A stretch of 6,942 bases of DNA from Ignavibacteriota bacterium (GTDB taxonomy: Bacteria; Bacteroidota; Ignavibacteria; Tepidaquicellales; Tepidaquicellaceae): NCBI GenBank assembly GCA_003135995.1, contig PNBM01000362.1:11960-18901 (forward strand), written 5' to 3'. The notes under the pieces are model-generated. The model searched no databases and was not told the origin of the DNA. It saw only the letters and a list, made by a program, of their open reading frames with translations. Shown piece by piece: positions 1 to 5,089 of the stretch; positions within the stretch are counted from its first letter, which is position 1, and each line of letters opens with the position of its first letter. The translations under genes and the position numbers were made by a program.

Positions 1-18
1 AATCCCTCTGCCAGCTCA
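1..18 (+). tRNA. Probable 3' end of a tRNA gene (partial), likely attachment site
   Basis: The first bases, AATCCCTCTGCCAGCTCA, can be read as the end of a tRNA: AAT closes the T-loop, CCCTC is the 3' strand of the T-stem, TGCCAGC is the 3' strand of the acceptor stem and T is the discriminator base. CCA is not encoded. The rest of the tRNA would lie left of the window, so folding cannot be checked and the amino acid is unknown. Support comes from the terminator directly after it and the tyrosine recombinase 140 bp downstream, because such integrases often use tRNA 3' ends as attachment sites. It could also be only the element's copy of a tRNA end. Confidence 0.4.
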
Positions 19-21
19 CTC

Positions 22-60
22 AATCCCTAAATGCATAAAGCGTTTGGGGATTTTCTTTTA
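22..60 (+). terminator. Rho-independent terminator after the probable tRNA
   Basis: AATCCCTAAATGC (22-34) pairs along all 13 bases, with two G-U wobbles, with GCGTTTGGGGATT (40-52) across a 5-nt ATAAA loop. A T-rich run (53-60) follows. The hairpin plus U-tract is a clear intrinsic terminator for transcription entering from the left and insulates the integrase from it. Confidence 0.75.
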
Positions 61-76
61 TACTTCCATTTTTAAT

Positions 77-123
77 AGTTACCGTAACTTCGAAAGTTAC
101 CCTTCAATAAGCCATAGTTACCC
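77..123. repeat. AGTTACC repeat cluster upstream of the integrase (candidate arm-type sites)
   Basis: AGTTACC occurs at 77-83, 95-101 and 116-122 in direct orientation. An inverted copy, GTAACTT (84-90), forms a perfect 7-bp hairpin with AAGTTAC (94-100) around CGA. The second and third copies share AGTTACCC. Placement between the probable attachment site and the integrase start suggests binding sites for the integrase or an excision/regulatory factor; this is inference. The 9-mer AAAGTTACC (93-101) recurs at 4996-5004 and inverted at 5067-5075. Confidence 0.55.
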
Positions 124-142
124 AATTTCAAAATTAAATTTT

Positions 143-148
143 AAGGAG
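143..148 (+). promoter_or_regulatory. Shine-Dalgarno-like site of the integrase gene
   Basis: AAGGAG lies 8 nt before the ATG at 157. It supports this start over the in-frame ATG at codon 15. The cargo genes 2621, 3035, 3494, 3928 and 4296 show no comparable purine box, only A/T-rich leaders, so the integrase is distinctive in this respect. Confidence 0.6.
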
Positions 149-156
149 AAATCAAA

Positions 157-1269
157 ATGTTCATTACCTTATTAAAAGGCGAATGGGTCTTATACTATAT
201 GAAAAATGGAAAAAGAACTAAAATAAAGACCTACGCAAAATCAGAAGAAGAAGCCAATGCTTTTAAGGATTCTTTTAATATTGTCAAATCAGCTACTCTA
301 CCAACTGAGCTATGCCAGCAAAAGAGCAAGAACGTAGAGCAAGAGCAAAATATAACAACTAATAATGCTAATAATTTGATGCTGGTGGCAAATAAGAAAA
401 ATAAAGTTTTAAGCGATGTATTACCACTATTAATTCAAACATATTCTTATAATACGGATGGTGACAAGAAAGCCCTAAAAACAGTCGAACGAACCTGGCG
501 ATTTTTAATCGAAGCAAATGGTAATATAAGATTGGATTTTATAAGCCCGACTCATATTAATAGATTTAAAGCGTATATGAAAGAAAGGAATCCGAAAATA
601 AAAAAAGAAGCTATTGATGTATATTTAAGATTCTTAAAGGCATATTTCAACTATTTGATTAATGAATATAAATTACTGGTAAACAACCCTGTAATAGGTA
701 AGATTCCAAAAAGTCAGAAAGGAAAGCGTTTAACTTTTTCAGATGAACAAATAGTGGCATTATATAATATACTAAAAAACAACAATCCCACTATATTTAA
801 TAGTTTTTATATTTCATTGCATACAGGATTCCGTTTAAATGAAGTAATAAATCTTGAATGGAAGAACATAGATTTTGAAAAAGGAACAATTGAATTATAT
901 AATAAAGAGGAAATTCAATTTAAAACAAAATCAAGAAAGCCCAGAACAATTGTAATAGATTCTGATTTTAAACAATTCCTTTTGAATCTAAAAAATTCAG
1001 ATGAAGGATTTGTATTGGGCAGGAAATTTCACCCTGATTATGTTAGCCACAAATTTAAACATTATTGTTCAAAGCTAAATTTTCATAAGGATTTAACTTA
1101 CCACAGTATTAGACACTATTATGCATCTACTTTTATTAAATACAATCAGAACATTTATATGTTGAAGGAGATGCTGGGACATTCTAGTTTAGAAACCACA
1201 CAGCTTTATTTGAGCGTTGGAATTGAAGAACAAGCCAGATGCGTTTCAAACATTTCTTATCCTGTATAA
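157..1269 (+). CDS. Tyrosine recombinase / phage integrase
   Basis: Site-specific recombinase of the tyrosine (phage integrase) family, expected to integrate and excise the element through a Tyr-DNA covalent intermediate. The 370-aa length is typical. Residues 1-45 look like a small arm-binding domain, followed by a Gln/Asn-rich linker (about 52-80). A SAM-like core-binding domain spans about 84-185 and the catalytic domain 190-370. The catalytic set is complete: R226 (TGFRLNEV), a Lys at 256 or 258, H316-x-x-R319 (HSIRHYY), H342 (LGHSS) and nucleophile Y351 (TQLYLS). The ATG is supported by AAGGAG 8 nt upstream. The gene sits just inside a probable tRNA attachment site with repeat boxes between, and ends in a strong hairpin terminator. 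The family assignment is firm; whether it serves a prophage or a smaller integrative element is open. Confidence 0.95.
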   Translation: MFITLLKGEWVLYYMKNGKRTKIKTYAKSEEEANAFKDSFNIVKSATLPTELCQQKSKNVEQEQNITTNNANNLMLVANKKNKVLSDVLPLLIQTYSYNTDGDKKALKTVERTWRFLIEANGNIRLDFISPTHINRFKAYMKERNPKIKKEAIDVYLRFLKAYFNYLINEYKLLVNNPVIGKIPKSQKGKRLTFSDEQIVALYNILKNNNPTIFNSFYISLHTGFRLNEVINLEWKNIDFEKGTIELYNKEEIQFKTKSRKPRTIVIDSDFKQFLLNLKNSDEGFVLGRKFHPDYVSHKFKHYCSKLNFHKDLTYHSIRHYYASTFIKYNQNIYMLKEMLGHSSLETTQLYLSVGIEEQARCVSNISYPV

Positions 1270-1288
1270 TTATATTGGTATAAATTAT

Positions 1289-2104
1289 TCAAAGGGAATG
1301 TTCAGAAATGGATGTTCCCTTTTTCTTTTCTTCTTCATTCGCAATTTCTTTCTCGTTTTCTACTAAATGATTATAAAATTTTATATGTTCGGAATTTAAT
1401 AATAAATGTTTCGGAAGTATATTTTTAAAAAGTTTAAATTCATCTATAAAGCCACCATTTTCCTCAATAAATATTCCAAAATAGAAAAAATATATAATTT
1501 CGTGAAAGGAAAAACTCGAAATATAAAGGGAATTATAAAAATTAAATTCTTCAACTAATTTATTCTTTGTAACAGTTTTTAAAAATCTAATAAATTCTAT
1601 TAATAAATAAGAATAGTTGGCCATAAAAGGCATTTGCGTGTCAATTATTTTACCAAAACTATTATTACAAATGTCTTTTTCTTCTTCGATTGTATTTAAC
1701 ATTTTTGGTGTTTGTGTATAAACACTTTTAAAATACGCATAAAATTTTCCGAATGCATTATTATATAGTTGTATTTCAGCCTCACCTAAATAAGAATTTA
1801 AAAATTCAATTAATTCTTTTCTTTTTTCCAATATTTTGTAAAATCTGCTGTCAAATAAATTACTAGTTGTTACTTTTCTTAATTTTACAGTTTCTAATGT
1901 ATACCACCAAATCACAGCAAATGTAATAAACAAAACAAATAATGTTGCAAGTTCAATATGTTTTCCTCGAGTATAATTCCATAATTTTCCGATTTCATTG
2001 TTATTTATTATGTCATACCGAACCCAGATAGCTATAATGCCGAGTATTAAAACAATAATAACAAAATACCACTTATGTTTTAAATAATTGAAAACTCTTT
2101 TCAT
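1289..2104 (-). CDS. Membrane protein resembling the putative phage abortive infection (putAbiC) family
   Basis: A 271-aa protein counted from the ATG at 2104-2102; a TTG two codons upstream (2110) is a weaker alternative. Two membrane segments lie at the N-terminus (about 13-28 and 51-68), leaving a long soluble C-terminal domain. That domain has FDSRFYKILEKRKEL (84-98), an aromatic helix FMANYSYLLIEFIRFLK (160-176) and a segment YNSLYISSFSFHEIIYFF (190-207), ending in a Glu/Lys-rich tail. The order of two TM helices, an FF/FY-x-IL-type helix, an FI-rich helix and a Y-x-N/S-L...S...E-hh-hhFY segment is what I recall of putAbiC proteins, which are linked to phage exclusion. This is motif memory, not an alignment. 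It is the second gene of a minus-strand operon, 22 bp after its neighbour. Its last codons lie inside the integrase terminator hairpin. Confidence 0.6.
   Translation of the reverse strand: MKRVFNYLKHKWYFVIIVLILGIIAIWVRYDIINNNEIGKLWNYTRGKHIELATLFVLFITFAVIWWYTLETVKLRKVTTSNLFDSRFYKILEKRKELIEFLNSYLGEAEIQLYNNAFGKFYAYFKSVYTQTPKMLNTIEEEKDICNNSFGKIIDTQMPFMANYSYLLIEFIRFLKTVTKNKLVEEFNFYNSLYISSFSFHEIIYFFYFGIFIEENGGFIDEFKLFKNILPKHLLLNSEHIKFYNHLVENEKEIANEEEKKKGTSISEHSL
1291..1329 (+). terminator. Rho-independent terminator after the integrase, overlapping the end of the opposing gene
   Basis: Bases 1291-1303 (AAAGGGAATGTTC) pair along all 13 positions, with G-U wobbles, with 1310-1322 across the 6-nt loop AGAAAT. 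The T-rich run TTTTTCTTTTC (1320-1330) follows. It lies 22 bp after the integrase stop. The hairpin also encodes the last codons and stop of the convergent minus-strand gene (stop at 1291-1289). In the minus direction it is followed only by an AT-rich stretch, so it should work best for the integrase. Confidence 0.8.
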
Positions 2105-2126
2105 ATGCAATTAAATATTAAAAATG

Positions 2127-2513
2127 TTATTTAAAAATATTAATAATAAACTTCCAAATTAGAAAATCATTAGCTATAACTATATTAACTAAAGAAAAAA
2201 TAAAAAATAAAATTAAAGTAAATAATGTGACATTTTCTTTAATTGTATTTTGAAATCTCTTGAACGGTCTTTGATTATAACAAAATTCAAATCCCTTTGG
2301 AAGTAGTTCTAATGATGCTTTTATAAATCTTCGACCTTTGTAATTTTGGTCGAAAGGACCCCGAATTTCTATGCATTCTTCTTTTTTTAATAGTGCAACA
2401 ACATACAACAACTCTTGGTCATTTTCTTCAATTAATTCATATGTATGTCGTTCGCTTTTTTCAATTTTAAATAATAATTCTTTTTTTATTTTTTTATACT
2501 TTTTGTAATTCAT
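2127..2513 (-). CDS. Small protein with possible winged-helix region and C-terminal membrane segment
   Basis: I chose the ATG at 2513-2511, giving 128 aa; the open frame continues upstream only to a TTG at 2543. The N-terminus is Lys-rich and helical (MNYKKYKKIKKELL). Residues about 35-80 alternate helix and strand (LLYVVALLKKEECIEIRGP, then FIKASLELLPKGFEFC), compatible with a small winged-helix-like domain. A single hydrophobic span follows at about 94-114, and the protein ends 14 residues later. I do not recognise a named family. It is the promoter-proximal gene of the operon with the putAbiC-like protein, and both are predicted membrane proteins, so they may act together. The gene diverges from 2621, and the shared 2514-2620 interval carries the repeated leader element. 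Function unknown. Confidence 0.6.
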   Translation of the reverse strand: MNYKKYKKIKKELLFKIEKSERHTYELIEENDQELLYVVALLKKEECIEIRGPFDQNYKGRRFIKASLELLPKGFEFCYNQRPFKRFQNTIKENVTLFTLILFFIFSLVNIVIANDFLIWKFIINIFK

Positions 2514-2560
2514 GAAGTGTCCTATTTTCCGTAAAATTAACAAAATTTCCCTATAAAAAT

Positions 2561-2602
2561 CATTCCTTTATTATTTCAGTAAATTTCAATAAATTATAAC
2601 TT
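2561..2602 (+). promoter_or_regulatory. Repeated promoter/leader element, copy A
   Basis: This 42-bp block matches 3868-3909 at 38 of 42 positions without gaps. Its core GTAAATTTCAATAAATTAT (2579-2597) is identical to copy B (2997-3015). It ends 18 nt before the ATG at 2621, and the core ends 23 nt before it. TAAATTTC inside the core resembles the Bacteroidota -7 box TAnnTTTG with one mismatch. It lies between divergent genes and could also affect the minus-strand operon. Confidence 0.55.
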
Positions 2603-2620
2603 CAAACTTAAATATTATAT

Positions 2621-2935
2621 ATGAAACACTTTAAATATTTTTTGGATTTTACGGAAGACACTGTAAAGCATTTTCAAGAAGATAAAAAATTTCATTTAGA
2701 ATCTCTTGAAGAAACTAAAGAGATGGTGTTAAAGGTAAATGAAGCCTTAGATTCACTTGAAGAAGGTAATGAAGAACTAAAAAAATACCTTTTAAGGAGA
2801 AAAGAAATTTGGGAAAATAATCTCAAAGATAATAATGATGAAATTGAAAAATCAGAAAAAGCACTTGCTCATTTTATGCCAGCTTTAGAAGTTTTAAAGA
2901 AATATGAACAAAAGACTAAAGCGAAAATAGCTTAA
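2621..2935 (+). CDS. Small charged helical protein, function unknown
   Basis: A 104-aa soluble protein with no signal peptide or membrane segment. Apart from the first few aromatic residues (MKHFKYFLDF) it is almost entirely predicted helix. It is rich in Glu and Lys, and hydrophobic residues recur at heptad-like spacing between about 25 and 75, so a coiled coil or helical hairpin is likely. The tail is Lys-rich. I recognise no family. The gene appears to be monocistronic: its own copy of the repeated leader element precedes it, and the next gene begins 99 bp later behind another copy. No terminator hairpin is evident downstream. By context it belongs to the cargo block; a partner, inhibitor or structural role is only a guess. 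Confidence 0.65.
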   Translation: MKHFKYFLDFTEDTVKHFQEDKKFHLESLEETKEMVLKVNEALDSLEEGNEELKKYLLRRKEIWENNLKDNNDEIEKSEKALAHFMPALEVLKKYEQKTKAKIA

Positions 2936-2973
2936 ATATTAAATGGTATTCTAAAAAGGTCGGGGGAATTTCG

Positions 2974-3015
2974 TTTGTTATATTAATAAACTAGCTGTAA
3001 ATTTCAATAAATTAT
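2974..3015 (+). promoter_or_regulatory. Repeated promoter/leader element, copy B, with a Bacteroidota-type promoter pattern
   Basis: GTAAATTTCAATAAATTAT at 2997-3015 is identical to copy A and differs at one base from copy C. Upstream, TTTG (2974-2977) is separated by 20 nt from TAAATTTC (2998-3005). This approximates the Bacteroidota sigma pattern TTTG - about 19-21 nt - TAnnTTTG, with the final G replaced by C. The core ends 19 nt before the ATG at 3035. Confidence 0.5.
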
Positions 3016-3034
3016 TTATTTAAATTAAAATATT

Positions 3035-3466
3035 ATGGCAACAATAAAAGACTGTTATACTTTAGAATTATATGAAGAAGAAAAACAATTAATTTTAAAT
3101 GCACTTGAAAATCACGCTACACATTTAAATTATAAATTAGCAGGTATTTACTCAGCCACAACAAAAGCAATCAAAAATATTTATGATTCAGAAGTGAAAT
3201 CAAAAAATCGTTATTATGCTGGATTAACTAAAAGCAATGTTTATGATTTACCAAGAACATCCTTCTCATCTCGAATAAAAGCAGAAAAATATATTAATCA
3301 TTATTTTCAGAATTTGGCCGAAATAGAAATCATTAAACTTGAAGAAATAGAAAGCGAAATCAGAAAATTAATAAGATATATAAGAAAAATTAAAGTAAAT
3401 GAAATTATAAAAGCATCAAAAGAAAATTATCAGAAAATTCCACATTCACCAAATACAATAACATAA
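3035..3466 (+). CDS. Hypothetical protein, first gene of a two-gene unit
   Basis: A 143-aa soluble, mostly helical and basic protein. It starts with a helix LELYEEEKQLILNALENHA (10-28). A more polar middle follows, with aromatic and Arg/Lys residues (SKNRYYAGLTKSNVYDLPRT, about 56-75). A long amphipathic helix of alternating Glu and Lys/Arg (about 92-128) could form a coiled coil, and the tail is Pro/Ser/Thr-containing. There is no membrane segment and no catalytic motif I can name. It starts 19 nt after copy B of the repeated leader and is followed after 27 bp by the 96-aa gene at 3494, so the two are probably co-transcribed. Function unknown; an antitoxin- or effector-type role is possible from context only. 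Confidence 0.65.
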   Translation: MATIKDCYTLELYEEEKQLILNALENHATHLNYKLAGIYSATTKAIKNIYDSEVKSKNRYYAGLTKSNVYDLPRTSFSSRIKAEKYINHYFQNLAEIEIIKLEEIESEIRKLIRYIRKIKVNEIIKASKENYQKIPHSPNTIT

Positions 3467-3493
3467 ATCAGAATTTAAAATATAATTTATAAA

Positions 3494-3784
3494 ATGGCAT
3501 TATTTGCAGTTATAAGTTTCACAGAATCAAACAAACAAATTATTATAGATTGCATTAAAAATGTTTTAAAATCTGAATATGCTGTCTATAAAGATGTAGT
3601 TTTATTTTCCGCACCCGAAACTCAAAATGTTATAACAAAAATGTTCGACGATGCTTTGATTAAAAAAATTGATTTCATGGTAATTTCAATAAATCATATA
3701 TCGGGTAGAGTTGATGATAATATTACAGAATTTGTAAAGAAACAAAAAAAAGTTCAAGTAATACCAGATGAAAACAAAAATTAG
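3494..3784 (+). CDS. Small protein, possibly of Cas2/SinR-like ferredoxin fold
   Basis: A 96-aa protein whose predicted pattern is strand (ALFAVISFT, 2-10), helix (NKQIIIDCIKNVL, 13-25), strand (KDVVLFSAP, 33-41), helix (TQNVITKMFDDAL, 43-55), strand (DFMVISINHISGR, 60-72), then a Lys-rich tail. Order, length, and the short strand-helix pair before an Asp-led strand resemble stand-alone SinR/Cas2-like small proteins, a fold that includes VapD-type RNases. Against enzymatic activity, the usual Asp after the first strand is replaced by the S-F-T-E-S stretch. I see no CRISPR repeats or other cas genes, so it is not part of a CRISPR locus here. It follows the 3035 gene by 27 bp with no purine-rich ribosome site. 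The fold call is tentative; the gene itself is well supported. Confidence 0.55.
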   Translation: MALFAVISFTESNKQIIIDCIKNVLKSEYAVYKDVVLFSAPETQNVITKMFDDALIKKIDFMVISINHISGRVDDNITEFVKKQKKVQVIPDENKN

Positions 3785-3867
3785 ATTATAAAAGAACCCC
3801 GTTGATTAAAATATATATACCCATTTAAGAATTTCCAGTGGAAGTGTGGGATTCTGACCTCTATAAT

Positions 3868-3909
3868 CATTCCTTTTTTATTTCTGTAATTTTCAATAAA
3901 TTATGACTT
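3868..3909 (+). promoter_or_regulatory. Repeated promoter/leader element, copy C
   Basis: This block matches copy A (2561-2602) at 38 of 42 positions; the upstream CTATAA (3861-3866) is shared too, with a 3-base length difference. The core GTAATTTTCAATAAATTAT (3886-3904) ends 23 nt before the ATG at 3928, the same spacing as copy A. The rest of the 143-bp interval 3785-3927 has only a weak dyad (AGAAT 3828-3832 with ATTCT 3851-3855) and no T-run, so I call no terminator there. Confidence 0.55.
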
Positions 3910-3927
3910 AAATTAATTCAAAATATC

Positions 3928-4275
3928 ATGAATAACAAAATAATTTGTGAATTTTCTTTTGAAGACCTATCTTTATTAAAAAATTTGTCTGAAAAGTATG
4001 AGTTGGAGAAGATATTGGAAATGAAAAAAGAAAATAAAAACACATATGAGAATCAATTAGTATTAAAATATTTCCAAAAAACATCTATGTATATGATATC
4101 TGTTCTTCAAAATCCAACATATAATAAAAATAATAATATTTTAATTGAATTTGAAAGTTTGCAATTAGCATTTTTTGTTGGAAGTTTAGGAAAAGAAAAA
4201 GAAAAATTATATAAACCTGAAAAAATAGAATATTACCAGAATCTAATTGATTATATTAATAAAATGAATAATTAA
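3928..4275 (+). CDS. Hypothetical protein upstream of the HEPN-like gene (possible partner)
   Basis: A 115-aa soluble protein, Lys/Glu/Asn-rich. It begins with a short strand-like stretch (KIICEFSF, 4-11) and a helix (DLSLLKNLSEKYELEKILEM). A polar loop and a middle helix (NQLVLKYFQKTSMYMISVLQ, about 42-61) follow, then a hydrophobic segment (ILIEFESLQLAFFVGSLG, 71-88) too polar to be a clear membrane helix, and a terminal helix. I recognise no family. It lacks the GSxxxG...SDxD signature of MNT nucleotidyltransferases, the usual partners of HEPN toxins. Copy C of the repeated leader precedes it and the HEPN-like gene begins 20 bp after its stop, so the two look like an operon. A toxin-antitoxin-like pairing is an inference from layout only. 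Confidence 0.65.
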   Translation: MNNKIICEFSFEDLSLLKNLSEKYELEKILEMKKENKNTYENQLVLKYFQKTSMYMISVLQNPTYNKNNNILIEFESLQLAFFVGSLGKEKEKLYKPEKIEYYQNLIDYINKMNN

Positions 4276-4295
4276 ATGAATTAATAAATATTTCA

Positions 4296-4913
4296 ATGAA
4301 ATTATCAGTTGAAAATAAAAAATATAGAACAAATATACTAGAAAATGATTTAAATGACCGTAGCAACTTTCCTGATTTAGGGTTCGCAAAAAAACTTGAC
4401 AAAATAGAAGATGAAGCAGAAATTTTGTTTAACAAAAATACTATTGAAGGCTATATTTCTTCTATGATTATATACCACCAATTAATGGATGAACTAATTA
4501 AGATGTTAATAAATTGTTCTCGTTATTATATACAATTAAGATTATTTCCTTATAAAATAAATAAACGTATTACAAAAAGGAAATTAACTAAAAATTTGCT
4601 TGAAGAATTAACAAATTTATTATTGAATCCTAAAATAGAATTATTTATAAAAAAATGTTATGAATTAAATGAACTAAGAAATAAAACTGTGCATAGATTA
4701 ATAACAGTTAAATCAGTCAAATCAACCCTTGTTCAATGTAAAAAAGTAAAAAGATTATTCAAAGAAATTTTCAAATTGTTTGAAAAAATATTTCATGAAA
4801 TTCTAATTTCTATGCAAAATAAAGAATATTTTAAAAACGTAGAAAAATCTTTAGGAATTGATTCTATAAAAATTGAAAAATTATTGTTGGAATTTAAAAA
4901 TCAACAGCAATAA
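4296..4913 (+). CDS. HEPN-like protein with RNxxxH motif (candidate ribonuclease)
   Basis: A 205-aa, almost entirely helical, Lys-rich protein. Residues 49-74 (start NTIEGYISSMIIYHQLMDEL) resemble the first HEPN helix, which carries hydrophobic and acidic positions. The segment ELNELRNKTVHRL (123-135) contains R128-N129-x3-H133, matching the HEPN active-site pattern R-x4-6-H with a polar residue straight after the Arg. HEPN proteins with this motif are metal-independent RNases common in toxin-antitoxin, abortive infection and CRISPR effectors. The C-terminal 60 residues form further helices. The ATG follows the preceding stop by 20 bp; no Shine-Dalgarno is visible. As the last gene of the block it lies before a noncoding region. 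It may be a stand-alone defence toxin or one half of a pair with the 3928 gene. Motif certain, family placement probable, activity inferred. Confidence 0.65.
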   Translation: MKLSVENKKYRTNILENDLNDRSNFPDLGFAKKLDKIEDEAEILFNKNTIEGYISSMIIYHQLMDELIKMLINCSRYYIQLRLFPYKINKRITKRKLTKNLLEELTNLLLNPKIELFIKKCYELNELRNKTVHRLITVKSVKSTLVQCKKVKRLFKEIFKLFEKIFHEILISMQNKEYFKNVEKSLGIDSIKIEKLLLEFKNQQQ

Positions 4914-4938
4914 TATTTTTTACTGCGGAAGTGTATGA

Positions 4939-4971
4939 GCATCCCCGTGCCCGTCTCCTCAACTCGGCGAG
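4939..4971. other. GC-rich island in AT-rich surroundings
   Basis: By direct count 23 of these 33 bases are G or C (about 70%), while the genes on either side are dominated by A and T. It ends with the near-palindrome CTCGGCGAG (4963-4971). A 30-codon frame starting at ATG 4935 runs through it to TAG at 5025-5027, but has no homology I know or ribosome site. It may be a fragment of foreign DNA, part of an RNA or a recombination site. Confidence 0.35.
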
Positions 4972-4995
4972 AACTTTTCATTCATACCGACCACC

Positions 4996-5075
4996 AAAGT
5001 TACCTGCCTATGCTAATACGGAATTAGCCAACTACCTGCATTTTTAATCAAATTTCAATGAATATAGGTAACTTT
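4996..5075. repeat. Inverted AAAGTTACCT pair matching the integrase-proximal boxes
   Basis: AAAGTTACCT (4996-5005) and AGGTAACTTT (5066-5075) are exact reverse complements separated by 60 bp. The core AAAGTTACC also occurs at 93-101, upstream of the integrase. The same box on both sides of the integrase-plus-cargo block fits left and right arm sites of a site-specific recombination system. Binding is inferred, not shown. Confidence 0.5.
5012..5028. repeat. Perfect 6-bp hairpin
   Basis: GCTAAT (5012-5017) and ATTAGC (5023-5028) form a perfect stem around ACGGA. TACCTGC occurs on both sides (5001-5007 and 5033-5039). There is no T-run in either direction, so this is more likely a binding site or structured DNA element than a terminator. 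Confidence 0.4.
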
Positions 5076-5089
5076 CCCTGATTATTGCC

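Noticed and set aside
2514..2543. Upstream TTG start for the small membrane protein gene, adding 10 residues.
   Set aside because: A good ATG at 2513 is followed directly by the Lys-rich helix; the added residues show no supporting feature or ribosome site.
3494..3784. CRISPR-associated Cas2 in a CRISPR locus.
   Set aside because: No repeat-spacer array and no other cas genes; the catalytic-type Asp is missing. Only a tentative fold resemblance is kept.
3828..3855. Dyad AGAAT...ATTCT with inner TTCC-AGT-GGAA after the gene at 3494.
   Set aside because: Short stems and no T-run; not a convincing terminator or operator.
4291..4305. TTTCAATGAAATTAT at the start of the HEPN-like gene as a fourth leader element.
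   Set aside because: The match overlaps the start codon itself instead of lying about 20 nt upstream, and short AT-rich matches are common here.
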